Part shown: one piece after another, positions 12,315-24,040 of the stretch
How positions within the stretch are numbered: the first letter of the stretch is position 1
Layout: each line of letters starts with the position of its first letter
Assembly: GCA_001687465.1 (NCBI GenBank)
Contig: LVLI01000328.1
Coordinates: 31,452 to 95,451, forward strand
Direction: 5' to 3'
Origin: Halocafeteria seosinensis
Taxonomy: Eukaryota; Sar; Bigyra; Bicosoecida
DNA: 64,000 bases
Program-made: the position numbers and the translations under genes
The notes under the pieces: generated by a model
Told to the model about the DNA's origin: nothing
Database searches by the model: none
The model's input: the letters and a program-made list of their open reading frames with translations, nothing else

Positions 12315-13902
12315 TTACTCGCTGAGTGGTGATGACGCTGGGTGATCTCCTATTGTTTCTTCGTCGTTTACATCGCATTCCAAAGGATAGTCTGCACCGA
12401 AGCGCCGACGATTTTCTTCGTATATATCATGTAGTTGCTTTATGTACCTGTTTCATCGTGAACAGCAATGTTGTAGCAATAGGAAACATACAGTCTCCAC
12501 TCAGACAAATATACGTACTTTGCGTGCCATTTATCAATTTCTTCTTTGGAAGGCTCCTCGATTTTCGGGATGTCGATGGGTGATCCAATAATAACGTTGA
12601 GCGGGTGCCTATGGGGCATAAATCCAAAGCTATACTGAAATATTCCCCTACCGTATGCCAGCGGTACAGTAAAACCGAAAAGCTGGATCATTTTAGATTG
12701 TAGTTGTGCGAATATGCCGTCACCGTGCAGCTGTAACGCCCCCAATGATTACTCTACCCTAGCGTACAAAATGCGGACCGGCAAAAAAATCACTACGTAC
12801 CGTCCGAAACACATCATTTTCGCCGAAGGAAATTGCCGGGATTACGGAGGCGCCATGCCGCAAAGCCAGCCGAATGAACCCTTTCCTCGTATTCAGAGTG
12901 AGATTCATACTCTTAGGTTGCGCTTTCAAAGCCTCTCTAGCTCCTCCTGCAAAGAGTTTTGTCAGAATGAGCTGGGTTAACAATCCGACAGTGGATCGCC
13001 GTAGCGTCTTACCGACAACAACCGCAAAAGATTTGCCTCGACTCAGACAATAGTCAGCCGACTCTCTGCTGGCATCTGCAAAATACACCCTTAGACGCGA
13101 ATGCAGGAACAAGAGATTGGTGTCGTTTACGTTCCCGTTTTACCTATGAAGCCCACCGCCATTAGTAAGTCTCTCCATATAGGGACTAAGAAATTTGATG
13201 TTACAGTCATCAGCCGGAAGTCTAAGTTGAGCTTATCTCGCACGCTCGAGGGATCCATAGCAAACGTTGTCACGTGACTGATTCCCAAGATACTGCCTAA
13301 AGAGCAGAAGAACCAAAGTGCTTCACGGATGTGTTCAGACGAAAAGTACCGGACTTACCCGTGGGGATGACATGCAATAATATGCGGCTTCTTCGGATCC
13401 GGTTTCTTTCCTGCAGTCATCATGCAAGACGTTGGATAGTGAACCACAGTGACCCCTCTAAACTCTCCGATTCCTACATACCGGCCATAAAAACCCTGGC
13501 GGGAAAATATTCGGCAAAGTATTTCCATAACGTCAATTTCTGCATCCAGCGAAACATTCGTCCGCCTCGCGAAGGAGTCTTGCGGTCAAAGGCTAGCATC
13601 CAACTCTGAAGACGCAACCACCAGTTATCGTTGTATCCGCATGCCACATATGGTCGTAATTGCTTCCTTACCAAGTACGCCAGAATAATGGTTCGAGCCC
13701 ACGAGGGTCCAAACCACAGGACCACAAGATTCAGTGTGGTCAACGACGGGCCCAGGAGGATCGTAAACAACACAGCCGCCGTCTGTAGACGGCGCTTCAG
13801 GGGAATACCGAGAGGAGCAAACGTTATCCCACATATCGTAAAACCTTGCTTCGTATCGTCATCGTCGGAGGCTTTGACCTCCTCCATGCTGTTTTTCGAC
13901 AT
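12315..13902 (-). CDS. DGAT2: Type-2 diacylglycerol acyltransferase (DGAT2)
   Basis: Six minus-strand exons (13902-13482, 13410-13359, 13292-13144, 13075-12801, 12730-12519, 12447-12315) close in frame to 413 residues, a usual DGAT2 length. The enzyme transfers an acyl group from acyl-CoA to diacylglycerol, making storage triacylglycerol at the ER and lipid droplet. Family motifs in order: YFP after the N-terminal hydrophobic hairpin, HPHG with the conserved active-site His (assembled across intron 2), the GGAREAL block, and RKGFIRLALRHGASVIPAISFGEND. GFMPHRHPLNVIIGSPIDIPK, before the C-terminal helix, matches the family end. The first exon encodes two hydrophobic segments that probably form the membrane hairpin. 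The 52 nt exon 2 is unusually small. The gene is divergent from the TMEM245-like gene. Confidence 0.95.
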
Positions 13903-14163
13903 TTTTCACAACTTTTTCCCACAAGGTCAATACGTTCCGAAAATCATTAAATTTCACGTAAATACCTCTGACAACCCTGTATAGGGGGTGTAATATAACG
14001 AGAACGCCAATGAAACCAGCTCCTTCTCCCCCAAGTTGAAGTTTTTGTGAAGATGGGTATGATCTTGTGTGGTAGTGGGTTATTTAATGCCATTTAGGCG
14101 AGTTTGAGTGACGTATATGTAGATTTAGATGGAGAGAAAGAGTGGAAGTATGTCTGATACGGA
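13903..14163. promoter_or_regulatory. Short divergent promoter region, DGAT2 / TMEM245-like
   Basis: Only 261 bases separate the two start codons, so both promoters must share this stretch. Near its middle, 14031-14047 holds CCAAGTTGAAGTTTTTG, one of the recurring AAGTTGAAGT words seen near other starts in the window. No TATA box is obvious. Confidence 0.4.
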
Positions 14164-16613
14164 ATGGGTACCAAGGGGAAACCAAGGGTACAGCCCCAAG
14201 AGGGCACAGAAGAGCATGAGCGTCCTCCGAAATCGGGCTTCGGCTCTATCAACTACTATAAAGTCACGATAGCTGTAGCATTAGGAGTTCTATTCGCACA
14301 GTGCGTGTCTTTGCTCATCCAAGTACGTGTTGCTTCATTGATTCGCTCTGTCAGTGGTGTGGTTCTCGAGAGGACAAAGCTGGCGTCAACATGTGATTCT
14401 GATTGGATACAGGTTAATGTAGATGTTTTCAGACCTCATTTGAAGGTGGCCTTTACGGCTCTCTTACTATCACTACCGCTTCGCTCATGGAAGCGCTCAC
14501 AGATGGAAGGACTTCAGACTAGCGACGGAGAACAAGGAGTCCTCAGAATGATTCGGGCCCAGATTGGAGAAGCAATCAAGAATACATGTGCTCTAAGGCT
14601 GAGGACTTTATCTTCACTTTTACAGAAAATATTAGTATGCTACGCGAGCGCGGTTATTTTGTCCTTGTCAATCGGATGCTCGAGGACTGTGGCCTCAGTG
14701 GTCATGGTTCCACTGGTGCTTGTAAGAGACTTAATCGTGCTCCTGTTGTCACAGTCCAGTCTTTTCAGAAAGTTTTTTAGCCGGCATAAAACGATGTTTC
14801 TTACAATTAAATTACTTGGAGTGAGTTTTGCCTTCTGCATCATAGTTTTCCTGGTGATTCTCAACCTTGGCCAAGAGCTCCCACGAATAGCGTCTTCAAC
14901 GGGGGCAGTCTTACACTCGTCATTAATAAGCGTCGGAATTGAGCACGAAACGCTGGCGTATGCGGGCGCGGCTGTCGCTTCAAATATCTCAGCAGCAGCA
15001 TGGGGTTGGTAAGTTTCTCTTGCAACTAACTCCTCTTGAAAGCTTGTGTGTAACATGGGGTGTTGCCAAGGTTTCAGGCTCTCCCACCTCGACCAAACGA
15101 TAATTCAAGATCCACAGCTGCGTCACCACATATCGCCGGCGTTTGATGCGCTGAGGATGGCAACTTCAGCTGATGAACACTACTGCCTTGAGCATGCTGA
15201 ACAGCTTGGGCTAATGCGTTCGAATTCTACGGCGGGAGAACAGGTGTGGTGTGAACGGTTTCTTCATCTGTATTGCAACTCCTCTGAGTTCCATAGTGAG
15301 AATTCCAGTATTTCTCAAAATGACAATATTTGCATAGAAGACGACGTAACTGAGGGAATGAACTCGCCATCGCCCGAACCGTTTGTTTTGAGCGTGGTCT
15401 CGCGTTCACAACTCCTATATGGGGCATACGTGCTCAGCGGGCAATCTAGCTTCGTGGACGAGAAGCGCTGCGTACACGTTTACAACCAGTCTGAGGAAAA
15501 TGCGGATCGCGAAACAGGTACCAATGGTTATTCTGTGCTACCAGCGTCCGCTACATTGCGGGAGTATATTTTCCCGAAAGATGCCAGAATTACTGAAGCA
15601 TTTTCTAGTTTTAACTGGAACGAGACATGGGAAAAACTGAAGAAAGGATATCAGGTTGCATCAGAAATATCCATCGGAGGTTGGAAGTTGGAGCATGGTC
15701 TAAAAGCTTCAGCTTCAGTAATGAGAACCCTCTTGCTTCTCTGCTTCGAGATTCTTCGATTCTTGTGGTATCTCCTGACTGAATATGGAGCCACCGTTAT
15801 CGTTTTCCTCTCTACTCTCCAGCACTTTGTGCTGATGGAAAGGTCGCCACTGGACTCAAGTAAGTAATCACTGTAACATGGATAGTTAAAATCACTGAAT
15901 ATTCAACCGCCTCGTCGCAGTTGTGGACTACCTGCCAGTTCCTGAGAAGCGAAGGTGCGCCGTGCGCGACACCCTTCATGTCCAGGTGGCTACTTCTCTT
16001 CTACTACCGATTCGTCTAGGAATTGTTCATGCATTTGGAACTATTTTCCTTTTTAGTTTATTTGGTATCCCTTGCCCCTTTGTTGCGGGCATACTCGCCG
16101 GAATTATCCCATTCGTCCCGTCGGTACGTATGAGTGCATTCAGACTGGGGCCTGCCGCACTCGCTGACTATCGTCGTTTTGGTCCGTTTATTGCAGATCG
16201 ACTCAACAGCTGTGCTTTTCCCATGGGTAATGGTACTGTTTCTCACTGAGGAATATATCTCATTCGCCGTGGTCCTGGCTCTCTTGATTCTTCGCACGCT
16301 GTATCTCGACGATGTGCTTCAAGAAGCGTTTTACGAGCAGACGGTGTCAGAGCAAACGGGAAGAACACAGGACGTAGGGCCCAAAGGGTCTACTCCATTG
16401 TTATACAAGTCATATGCACCACCTGAATTAATGTCTGTCATCGTGGGTTTAGGCTTCTACGAATTCGGCCTCAAAGGTCTTGTGCTAGGTCCACTCCTCG
16501 TGTCTGCAGTCTTTGTCCTGGGCGAGCTGCTGCAGGGGATTCACGAACATGATAATGGAAATGACGAAACCGAAATACCAGGTGAAACGTCATCAAACAG
16601 GAATCGCACATAG
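14164..16613 (+). CDS. TMEM245 / AI-2E transporter (PerM) family multi-pass membrane protein
   Basis: Exons 14164-15008, 15078-15859, 15921-16123 and 16197-16613 close in frame to 748 residues. The C-terminal third carries the PerM-like signature: FGTIFLFSLFGIPCPFVAG, GIIPFVPS, the FPWVMVLFLTEEYISFAVVL helix, DDVLQEAF, and YAPPELMSVIVGLGFYEFG followed by LKGLVLGPLLVS. Family members have about eight helices with a re-entrant region near this motif; several N-terminal helices are visible at residues 35-280. The middle exon is a long soluble, acidic insert rich in Cys and Ser, probably lumenal. Substrate and function in eukaryotes are not established. The start was chosen because the other nearby ATG (14151) opens a frame that soon stops. 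Assignment rests on the C-terminal motif. Confidence 0.75.
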
Positions 16614-17043
16614 AGTTACAACCAGCTCGGAACTTCTGAAACACCTCAAGTGGTTACCAGTTAACTTACAAACACCTGAGGATCTTGTATCTATCCATGC
16701 CCACCACCACCTTTGCACTGTTTAAAGTGCGACCAACCCAACAAACTCAAAAACTGAATCTTTGTAGCCACCGTTGCCCTGTAGTGTGTGTTTCCTACAT
16801 ACATCAAAGTTGAACATTTTGCTGCTTGTGAAGTTGCGAGCTCTCGCTCTTGCCCGAGTCAATTGGATTTAGTGTCTTGTCTTGGTATGAATGTCTTGTA
16901 TATTGTGTACGTGTGTTTGTACGAATATACCATAGTGTCAGTATCGTGTATTTGATGCTGAATGGCCTGGAAACAGCCAAGTTGAACCTGAGGTAGAATT
17001 TTCTCGCACGGGTTTGTGGGGTCTATACTAGAGGTGAATTGCA

Positions 17044-18463
17044 ATGTCAAAGCCGAATCTAGAGGATTTTGATCCCATTTGTCCGTTCCCAGTAACTGTA
17101 CGAGTCTTGGATGATAGGGGGTTGGGTGCGGTCGATAACGAAGGATTTCCACTACAGCATCTTCGTCTTGAGCGCCGGGACAGCAAGGGTCGACTCCATA
17201 TCATTCAAACAGTGCGCCACATAAGTAACACCCAACTTGGAGAGATAATTTTGGCACGGCGGTGGGTGAACCACGAGCCCGAAGCAGGTGCACCAGTTGC
17301 TCTGAAAACTATCGACAAGGTAAGTGCTCGCGACACGTGGATCTGCAAGTCTGACGCTGTGACCCGCGGGATGTTTTGGGTATTTGCAGAGGTGTTTTAC
17401 GAAGCTAGAGCTACCAGGGAGAGCACCTCTGTTTCTTACATTTCGTAATGGAACGCTGAAGTACGGGCCTGAGAATCCTGAAATCGAACTGAAAGTCCTG
17501 GGCCATCTCGGAGGACAGCATCATCTCGTGGGGCTACTTGACTATCTAGAAGGTGAAGAAAAGAACTATATGGTTATAGACTATGCCAAAGGTTCGTCAC
17601 GTTACGCAAAGCTCCAGTTAGTGGGTTTAATAAAGGTTGATGCACTGTGCACTCATGTCTCAGATGGCGACTTACTAGATCATGTTCAGCACACGCTGTT
17701 GAGTGAGCAGCAAGCAAAAGAAATCATCTGTCAGATGTTGGAAGGTAAGTCCAAGAGGAAAAAGTTAGGGCCGTTATTGTTGCTTACGAATTTCCGCATT
17801 TCGTATCCACGCAGGGTTAGCTCATTTACACTGCCACGGCGTGTGCCACAGAGATATATCGCTTGAGAATACTTTGTTCTCGGATTTACACACAAATAGC
17901 ATTCGCATACATGACTACGGAGTCGCTCAAGCAGCTCCCCTCATTGCTAGTTTTCGCTGGAACGCGGAGACGTAAGTTCGAATCGATCGAGCATCGATCT
18001 GTTCCCGCTGCTTCACCCATTAGGTTGTTCCCGTTACAGAGTTGGCAAAGAAAGATATCGATCTCCTGGTGTCGTTAAAAATTCTCCGTATAATGGATTT
18101 TACGCGGACATGTATGCTCTTGGAGTTGTGACGATCAACACGGTGACCAGTTGCCAAGTCCCTAGGACGAAGATAACAACGGCCGAGGGGGAGCTTATCC
18201 CTGAGCTCGCTAGAACCCTGGAGTACCGAGGCTACCACCCGGGATCTCCCCTGTACAACTTTATTCGCGCACTAGTTCAAGATGCCCCTTCAAAGAGAGT
18301 ACCGGAAACAGGAGTCCCAAGAAACCTACCGATCCTAAGACTCTTGGATCATGAATGGCTGCGCACTTCGCATACCATTCCTGATCACCATATTGAGAGC
18401 TTTGAGGAGAAAGCGTTAATGACAATGCGGCATCAGAAGGCATATGTCGAGAGTATTTCCTAG
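17044..18463 (+). CDS. Protein-kinase-like gene 1 of a tandem trio (DFG changed to DYG)
   Basis: Exons 17044-17319, 17390-17591, 17664-17744, 17815-17971 and 18040-18463 (intron phases 0,1,1,2) give 379 residues. Kinase motifs: VALKTID (ATP-binding Lys), CHRDISLEN (catalytic loop, complete), IHDYG where DFG is expected (metal-binding Asp kept, Phe to Tyr), RYRSPGV at the APE position (Glu lost), and the Asp of FYADMYALGVV (helix F). The glycine loop is poor. The N-terminal ~70 residues match the other two copies (PFPVTVRVLDDRG). The donor of intron 2 is GTTCGT, weaker than its neighbours. Substrates are unknown. It could be an active but divergent kinase or a regulatory pseudokinase. CCAAGTTGAAC lies about 60 bases upstream. 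Confidence 0.8.
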
Positions 18464-19021
18464 TAGTGGCCGTCCGAAACAAATCTAGATACTGCTCCTG
18501 CGACGTCAAGAATTGAGGGATGCGTGATATGAAGAGACCCGGCACTGCCTGGCTCTACAAAGAAAACAAGAAAAGAAAATTTCCAAAACAAACGGAGAAA
18601 CATACACTAGATGAAACTCATTTTCATTTGAGCTTCCCGGGAAGGGGCACTTCCGCGACAAAGATAAAACTGAAAGAAAAGAGAAAAAGCTACCCGCCGG
18701 TAGTACGGTAGTACCCGGCACCGATTTCAAAGACTTGAGGTACAAATTTCAGAAAAATGAGTTACAAATTTTACGAATAAAAGGAAAACTAAAAAAAATA
18801 AGCCATAAATTTCAAAATAACACACACACACACACACACGAGACGTACAGCCTTACCTTACAACTTAAGTTACAAGCTGGGTGTGGTATCTTCTGCTATC
18901 TCATCGAATACAATACCGTTTGTTGCGTTGAAAATATTCAATTCGATCCTGCAGGGATTGTTTGTGTTTCTTTCTGTGCACAAGTTTTTTCTTGACTCTT
19001 ACCACCAAATATAGGTTAAAG
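18464..19021. other. Spacer between kinase-like genes 1 and 2
   Basis: About 560 bases, A/T-rich, with a (CA)n tract at 18821-18839. I see no gene in it. It should hold the promoter of the second kinase-like gene. Confidence 0.5.
18821..18839. repeat. (CA)n microsatellite
   Basis: Nineteen bases of CA repeat in the spacer between kinase-like genes 1 and 2. Confidence 0.95.
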
Positions 19022-20505
19022 ATGGACGTGGCATTGGGTATTCGACCGTATTTAGAGAATATCGCGCCATGTGTGCCATATGATGCTGTTATAGAACAGA
19101 ATGGATACTTTCCCAACGTCAATCAAGAAGGGTACCACTTCCCTATTGTGCGCATGACCCACCGCATTAGGCACGGAGGACAAGTGGAGCTAAGAACACA
19201 CACTTTCCTCTTTGTAACCCAAATGGGTGCTACGATACAGTCGGATATGGAGGTGCATGATGACGGTGAAACGAGCTCAGAAGACGTGGTCCTCAAGTCA
19301 ATCGACGAGGTACAACATTAGACTGTATCTATTCATGCATGAACCTTTTTATAATTCATTCTGGATCTGCTTGTGCCTCTGCAGAGGTGCTTGGTCCCCG
19401 TGAATGCCCCTGGAGAACGCCCAAGATACAGAGTTTTCAACAGACACGGGAGACTGATTCCGGGCCCTGAGAACCCAGTGATAGAGCTCAAGATAATGCG
19501 AGAGCTCAAAGGGAGGCATCACATCATGTCATTGAAGGACTATTGTAGAGGCTCCGGGATGCACTATGCGGCGATGCCGTACGCCGATTGTAAGCCGACG
19601 AAGCATTGGCCGTGGACTTGTGGTGATAGCCTTAACTTTCTTTGCTTGCAGTGAAAGATTTGCTGAGCTTCGTTAATGAGAGACGGGGTTTGCGAGAAGA
19701 TCTCGCGAAATATATTTTCTGTCAAGTGCTAGAAGGTATGGCGGGAGTTGGCAAGGCAATCCCATTGCTGCGGTTGAGATTGATCCTACAAAAGCATGGC
19801 TTTTGCCTGCAGGCATTCTATTTCTACATAGTAACGGAATCAGTCATCGAGATATATCGCTAGAAAATGTTCTTCTAGGAGGAGACAGAGAAAGACCTTT
19901 CGCCATAGTTCACGATTTTGGTTTGGCTGCTGTGACTGCCCTCGTAAAGGAGTTTCCAGATGACTTGGAGCCAGGGTACGAGTCCCCGCGTTTCCTACAA
20001 GTATGATGGCTCGCTTGTCAAAGGTATTGCTTTTCCTCCTTTCTCTCTTTGCAGTGTCGGCAAACGAGGATACAAAGCTCCCGAAATATTTGAGGAGGGC
20101 TACAATGGGTTCGAAACCGATATGTTTGCGCTCGGTATCTTGCTTTACATGATGATAACTTGCTCCTTTCCCCCCAACACAGGCCGCAGGGGATATACAG
20201 ACCAACATGGCTTTCTCCATCCAGAAATGAAAGAGAAATTGACAAATAGGCACTTCCCACAGAACACTCCCCTGCATCACTTTATTCGGACTCTCGTTCA
20301 AACTCGCCCTGGAGATAGATTTCCAAACGGAAATCGTAATGTACTTCCCCCAACCCTTGGCCTGTTGGAACACATTTGGCTTGAGAATGATCATTCAATT
20401 CCTCAAGAAACTATCGAAGAATTCCGTTCTCGGGCAACGTACGTGGCACGTGCCCAATTCGCTTATGCAACAGGACAGTCGGATACGACTGAGGAGCATC
20501 TATAG
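19022..20505 (+). CDS. Protein-kinase-like gene 2 of a tandem trio (catalytic motifs intact)
   Basis: Exons 19022-19309, 19385-19589, 19652-19735, 19813-19975 and 20055-20505, with the same intron phases (0,1,1,2) as both neighbours, give 396 residues. It has the most complete kinase motifs of the three: VVLKSIDE (Lys), SHRDISLEN (catalytic loop), HDFGLAA (DFG), GYKAPEIFEEG (APE) and ETDMFALGILLYMM (helix F Asp). Like its paralogues it lacks an obvious glycine-rich loop and has a short N-lobe. The C-terminus (LEHIWLENDHSIP) parallels LDHEWLRTSHTIP in gene 1. It is probably a soluble Ser/Thr-type kinase of a lineage-specific family; pathway unknown. Confidence 0.82.
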
Positions 20506-21029
20506 GGTATGCATAGTAGTGGCACTTCTTCCTACTGCCGCTACCACTGCCACTTCCACTTGGTTTCGTCGCAACTTTCAATTGCCGTAGCGTCAACTTG
20601 GATAAGTGTTAGAAGAATGAGGATGAAGTTTCACAATTCTTTGCACACACGTCATATCCTTTAGCTTCGAAGTTCCGTCTGGCACAGTGCGTTAGCCATA
20701 CATGTCAGAAAATCAATATTCGACATAAGTGCTTCCTCCTCTCATGTGTTCAAAGAAGCTCCGTCTCTAACGTAGCCTTCGATTTTTTCAAAACAACCCG
20801 TCACCAACCATTCACGACCTTCGTTGAAGCCGCTTTCCGCCTTCGTAGAACACGCGGATCTATTGATAGTATGACACTCGCCATGCTGTGAGTCCTAAAA
20901 ATACGTGGTTCGTTACGATATTTGGTCTTTTTTCATATAAAAAATCTTTTGTGTACTGACTGTGGGATCTACGAAGGTGCCTAAATCCACCGAATCCAAC
21001 CCAACGTCCTCCGAGAAAGATACTCTGCT
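20506..21029. other. Spacer between kinase-like genes 2 and 3
   Basis: About 520 bases without a supported gene. TCAACTTGG near 20593 resembles half of the recurring upstream word. Nothing else was recognised. Confidence 0.45.
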
Positions 21030-22560
21030 ATGGCTGCAGAACCTGAGAACAAGCGAACCGAGTCCGAATTGGCTTCCTTGCCCAGTGTAAAGCCTTTCCC
21101 CGTGGCTGTAGAGCGTCTGGGTGAATTCGGAGAGAAAGACCGCAGGGGATACCCACATAAAAGGGTGAGACTGACGAAGAATGACGAGGCATCGGGAACA
21201 ACCACTACCACCGAGCAGACCAAGCATCTCGAGAATACACTGCTGGGAGCTGTGTTTGAGGCCACAATGGGTACCAACGGATACGACGATAAAACCGTGG
21301 CACTGAAGACTATGGATGAGGTATGCACCTACAGTTCAGTTCCCGCTGGTCAACATGTTACTGCATACCGGTATGACGAGCTCCGTTGTTGCAGAGGTGT
21401 TTCGAGAAAGTCTACGTACCAGAGACAGAAGAACGCTTGTACCGACAATTGAATGCACATGGACAGCTAGTGGCAGCACACGAAAATCCCGATATGGAAT
21501 TGAAGGTGATGCAATATCTAGGAGGCAGGCATAATTTGATGCCTTTGATCGACTACACTCGTGGTAAACTAGCGGATGAGGAGAGGCGCTACGCGACGCT
21601 CCAGTACCATGATTGTAAGTAGTTTGCGCAAGAAAAATGAGTCATCAGAGAGTTCTTTACAGCGACGGTTTTCTTATCAGATGGAGACCTGCTAGACTTC
21701 ATTAGAGAGAGGGTTCAAGGCCCTTTGAGGGAGCACGTTGCTCGACACATCTTTCTTCAGGTACTGGAGGGTACGTATTGGAGCCACGTTGATTGCTTTG
21801 GTTTTGTTCCATTGTACGACTACGAAGCATGAAAAACATAATGCAGGCCTCTTATGTCTTCATAGCAACGGGCTTTGCCACCTGGACGTGTCTATGGAGA
21901 ACGTCCTTCTCCGTGGTGATATAGAGCTCCCGACAGCTGTGTTGCATGACTTTGGATTAGCCGCTTCTGCACCGCTTGTCAAAGGATATATCACATCAGT
22001 AGCGCGCGGGTATGTTTAGATGTTTTATGATCTAATCGCTACACACTAAGTTGCATAGTCTTCTGGGAGTCTGTTGCAGTCTGGGAAAAAACGGGTACAG
22101 AGCACCTGAAGCACTACAGCCGGATTGCAATGGTATCTACAGCGATTTATATGCCATGGGAGTACTTCTCTATGGTATGGTTGCCTGCAATTTACCGGTA
22201 GAAAAATTAGCGGACGGACGAAAAAAGGGTCTCGATATGACCACTGACCGTGGACAGTTGGAGGAGACATTCGCCCGGTGCTTAGAGGAGCGAGGATATC
22301 CTTGCGATTCACAGATATATCAATTTATAGAGATGCTTGTTCAGAAGGAACCGGCGAGCAGAATACCGGCGTCTGCACAAACAAGAGTTCCGCCGTCGCT
22401 CGCGATCCTCGACCACCCGTGGCTGCAAACCCGCCCAGAGGTCCCGGCAGAGTACAGGATTTCGCAGGAGAGTATCAACGAATTCAGGACCGTAGTAATG
22501 CACCAAGCTCAGTATCAACAAAATTATGTAAAAAAACAGCAAGCAAATGCGAACCCGTAG
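21030..22560 (+). CDS. Protein-kinase-like gene 3 of a tandem trio (HRD changed to HLD)
   Basis: Exons 21030-21320, 21395-21614, 21681-21770, 21847-22009 and 22080-22560 (phases 0,1,1,2) give 414 residues. The ATP-binding Lys is present in VALKTMDE, the DFG region reads HDFGLAA and the APE region GYRAPEALQPD. The catalytic loop is CHLDVSMEN: the catalytic Asp is kept but the preceding Arg is Leu. In HRD kinases that Arg contacts a phosphorylated activation loop, so loss often means regulation without loop phosphorylation, or reduced activity. The C-terminus is longer than in its neighbours and rich in Gln/Asn. Start is the Met of MAAEPENKRTE; no good alternative lies upstream. Confidence 0.8.
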
Positions 22561-24040
22561 GCCTGCGACAGGAACCTGTGTTTGGAGTTGGGATTGCTCC
22601 TCAACAGTGTTGGTCCCTAGTGTTGCCTACTTTCCCCGGCAGAAACTCGTTCTTGGAAAGCAATGGAGGGCGCAGAGATTATGTGGTACACTCGTCTCGT
22701 AGGGGAACGTGGTGGAGCAGTTGCGGCGGCTTCAAGCCGGCTTGTGATAAGGTGCCGCGTTTACTGCCGACAAACTTCAACCGGGTTGGATCAGAATACA
22801 CGGCCTCGTACAGTATTCAATCGGAATATTTCTGTGTTGACCAACAAGCAGCGGAAGCTTTCGTCTTCCTCATCAGCTTATTCATTCAAGTTTCTGTGTA
22901 ACTTGTCCTTTCGTATATAGATTCTTATATACACACAGTGCATGTCATGTATGGGGCTAACAAGGATTTTCCCACGCTCTCAGCAGTCAGAACAAGAACA
23001 AACAGGGAGGTTCAAGGAGGTAGTGTATGGCCTATATAGAACCACTTGGGTCTCTCAATCAGTGCTGCGATCCATGCCTGACCCATGAAGTCCTGAAGGC
23101 TGTATTGGATATCCACGTGTCGACAAGCCATGACTCGTGGGACTCGACATTCGACAATTGGTCGACATGTCCACGTTACCTCTCGCTTACCACCTACAAC
23201 AATGAACGTTGCGGCCATGGGTCCCTGATATGAAAATTTGAGAGGTTGAATCAGTGGTAGCTCTTTGCAAGGGCCATTGGAATTTACGGCACGAAACTTC
23301 GCGGCCGGTGCCTTGGTGTAATTCAACTTCAACGTCCCTCACACGATGTTGAAGCAAGCCAACGTTGTTGAAGCTTCTGCTTCCAACTCCGCACGTTCTT
23401 CACCCTCGGATGAGAAAATTCACATAAACATGGAGAATACGGCCTTCATTCTCTGCACAGAACGGCGCTTTATGGAACCTAAGACTGCAGCAGTGATGGG
23501 GGGAAGTAAGAGATTGAGTATATGTGGCTCAGTGGCTTTCGGAGCGTATGGAAAGTACATGATACTGAGGTTCGGTCTGACTCAACGTTTATGTGAATAT
23601 TCTCATTGAAGCTCAAGATACGGCTTTATTGCTCCTCATCCATGGGCTCTCTACATCAATGAGTAGTATATAATGGTTCGTTATCTTGTAATGCATCCAT
23701 TCCTGTGCGTATTGTGTCGATCCGTGGCCTAGTAAGAGAGCAGGCTCTGCCTCACAATAGCCGTTGGCTAAGGTTTGTGAAATAGCGAACGCGCCAAGGA
23801 ATTATACTGTGTTGTATATGGCTGTGTTGATGATGGACATCCAGCACGGAGACCGAGGAATGTTTATAAACTTTGCAGTAGGGGGCCGATGTAGTGTTTA
23901 AAGGATTTTAACTGCAGTATATCACGGTCAGAGTCTTTCAAAAGGACAGCGGCAAATCGTCGAAGAAGCGACAAGATATTCCATTTTTCTTACTGGATGT
24001 TTCTACGTCACACGACGCCATCGTGTATTCATTATATAAC
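22561..24040. other. Intergenic region, no gene recognised
   Basis: About 1.5 kb between the kinase trio and the unknown four-copy family. Short open frames occur on both strands (for example 23346-23609), but none has recognisable domains or splice structure. TTCAACTTCAACG lies at 23322-23334, a copy of the recurring word with no identified gene nearby. Confidence 0.45.

Noticed and set aside
22278-22901. 207-codon open frame overlapping the end of kinase-like gene 3
   Set aside because: It overlaps the last exon in another frame and has no motif or splice support; a shadow frame.
23346-23609. 87-codon frame between the kinase trio and the unknown family
   Set aside because: No family likeness, no splice structure, and it is alone in a 1.5 kb gene-free stretch.
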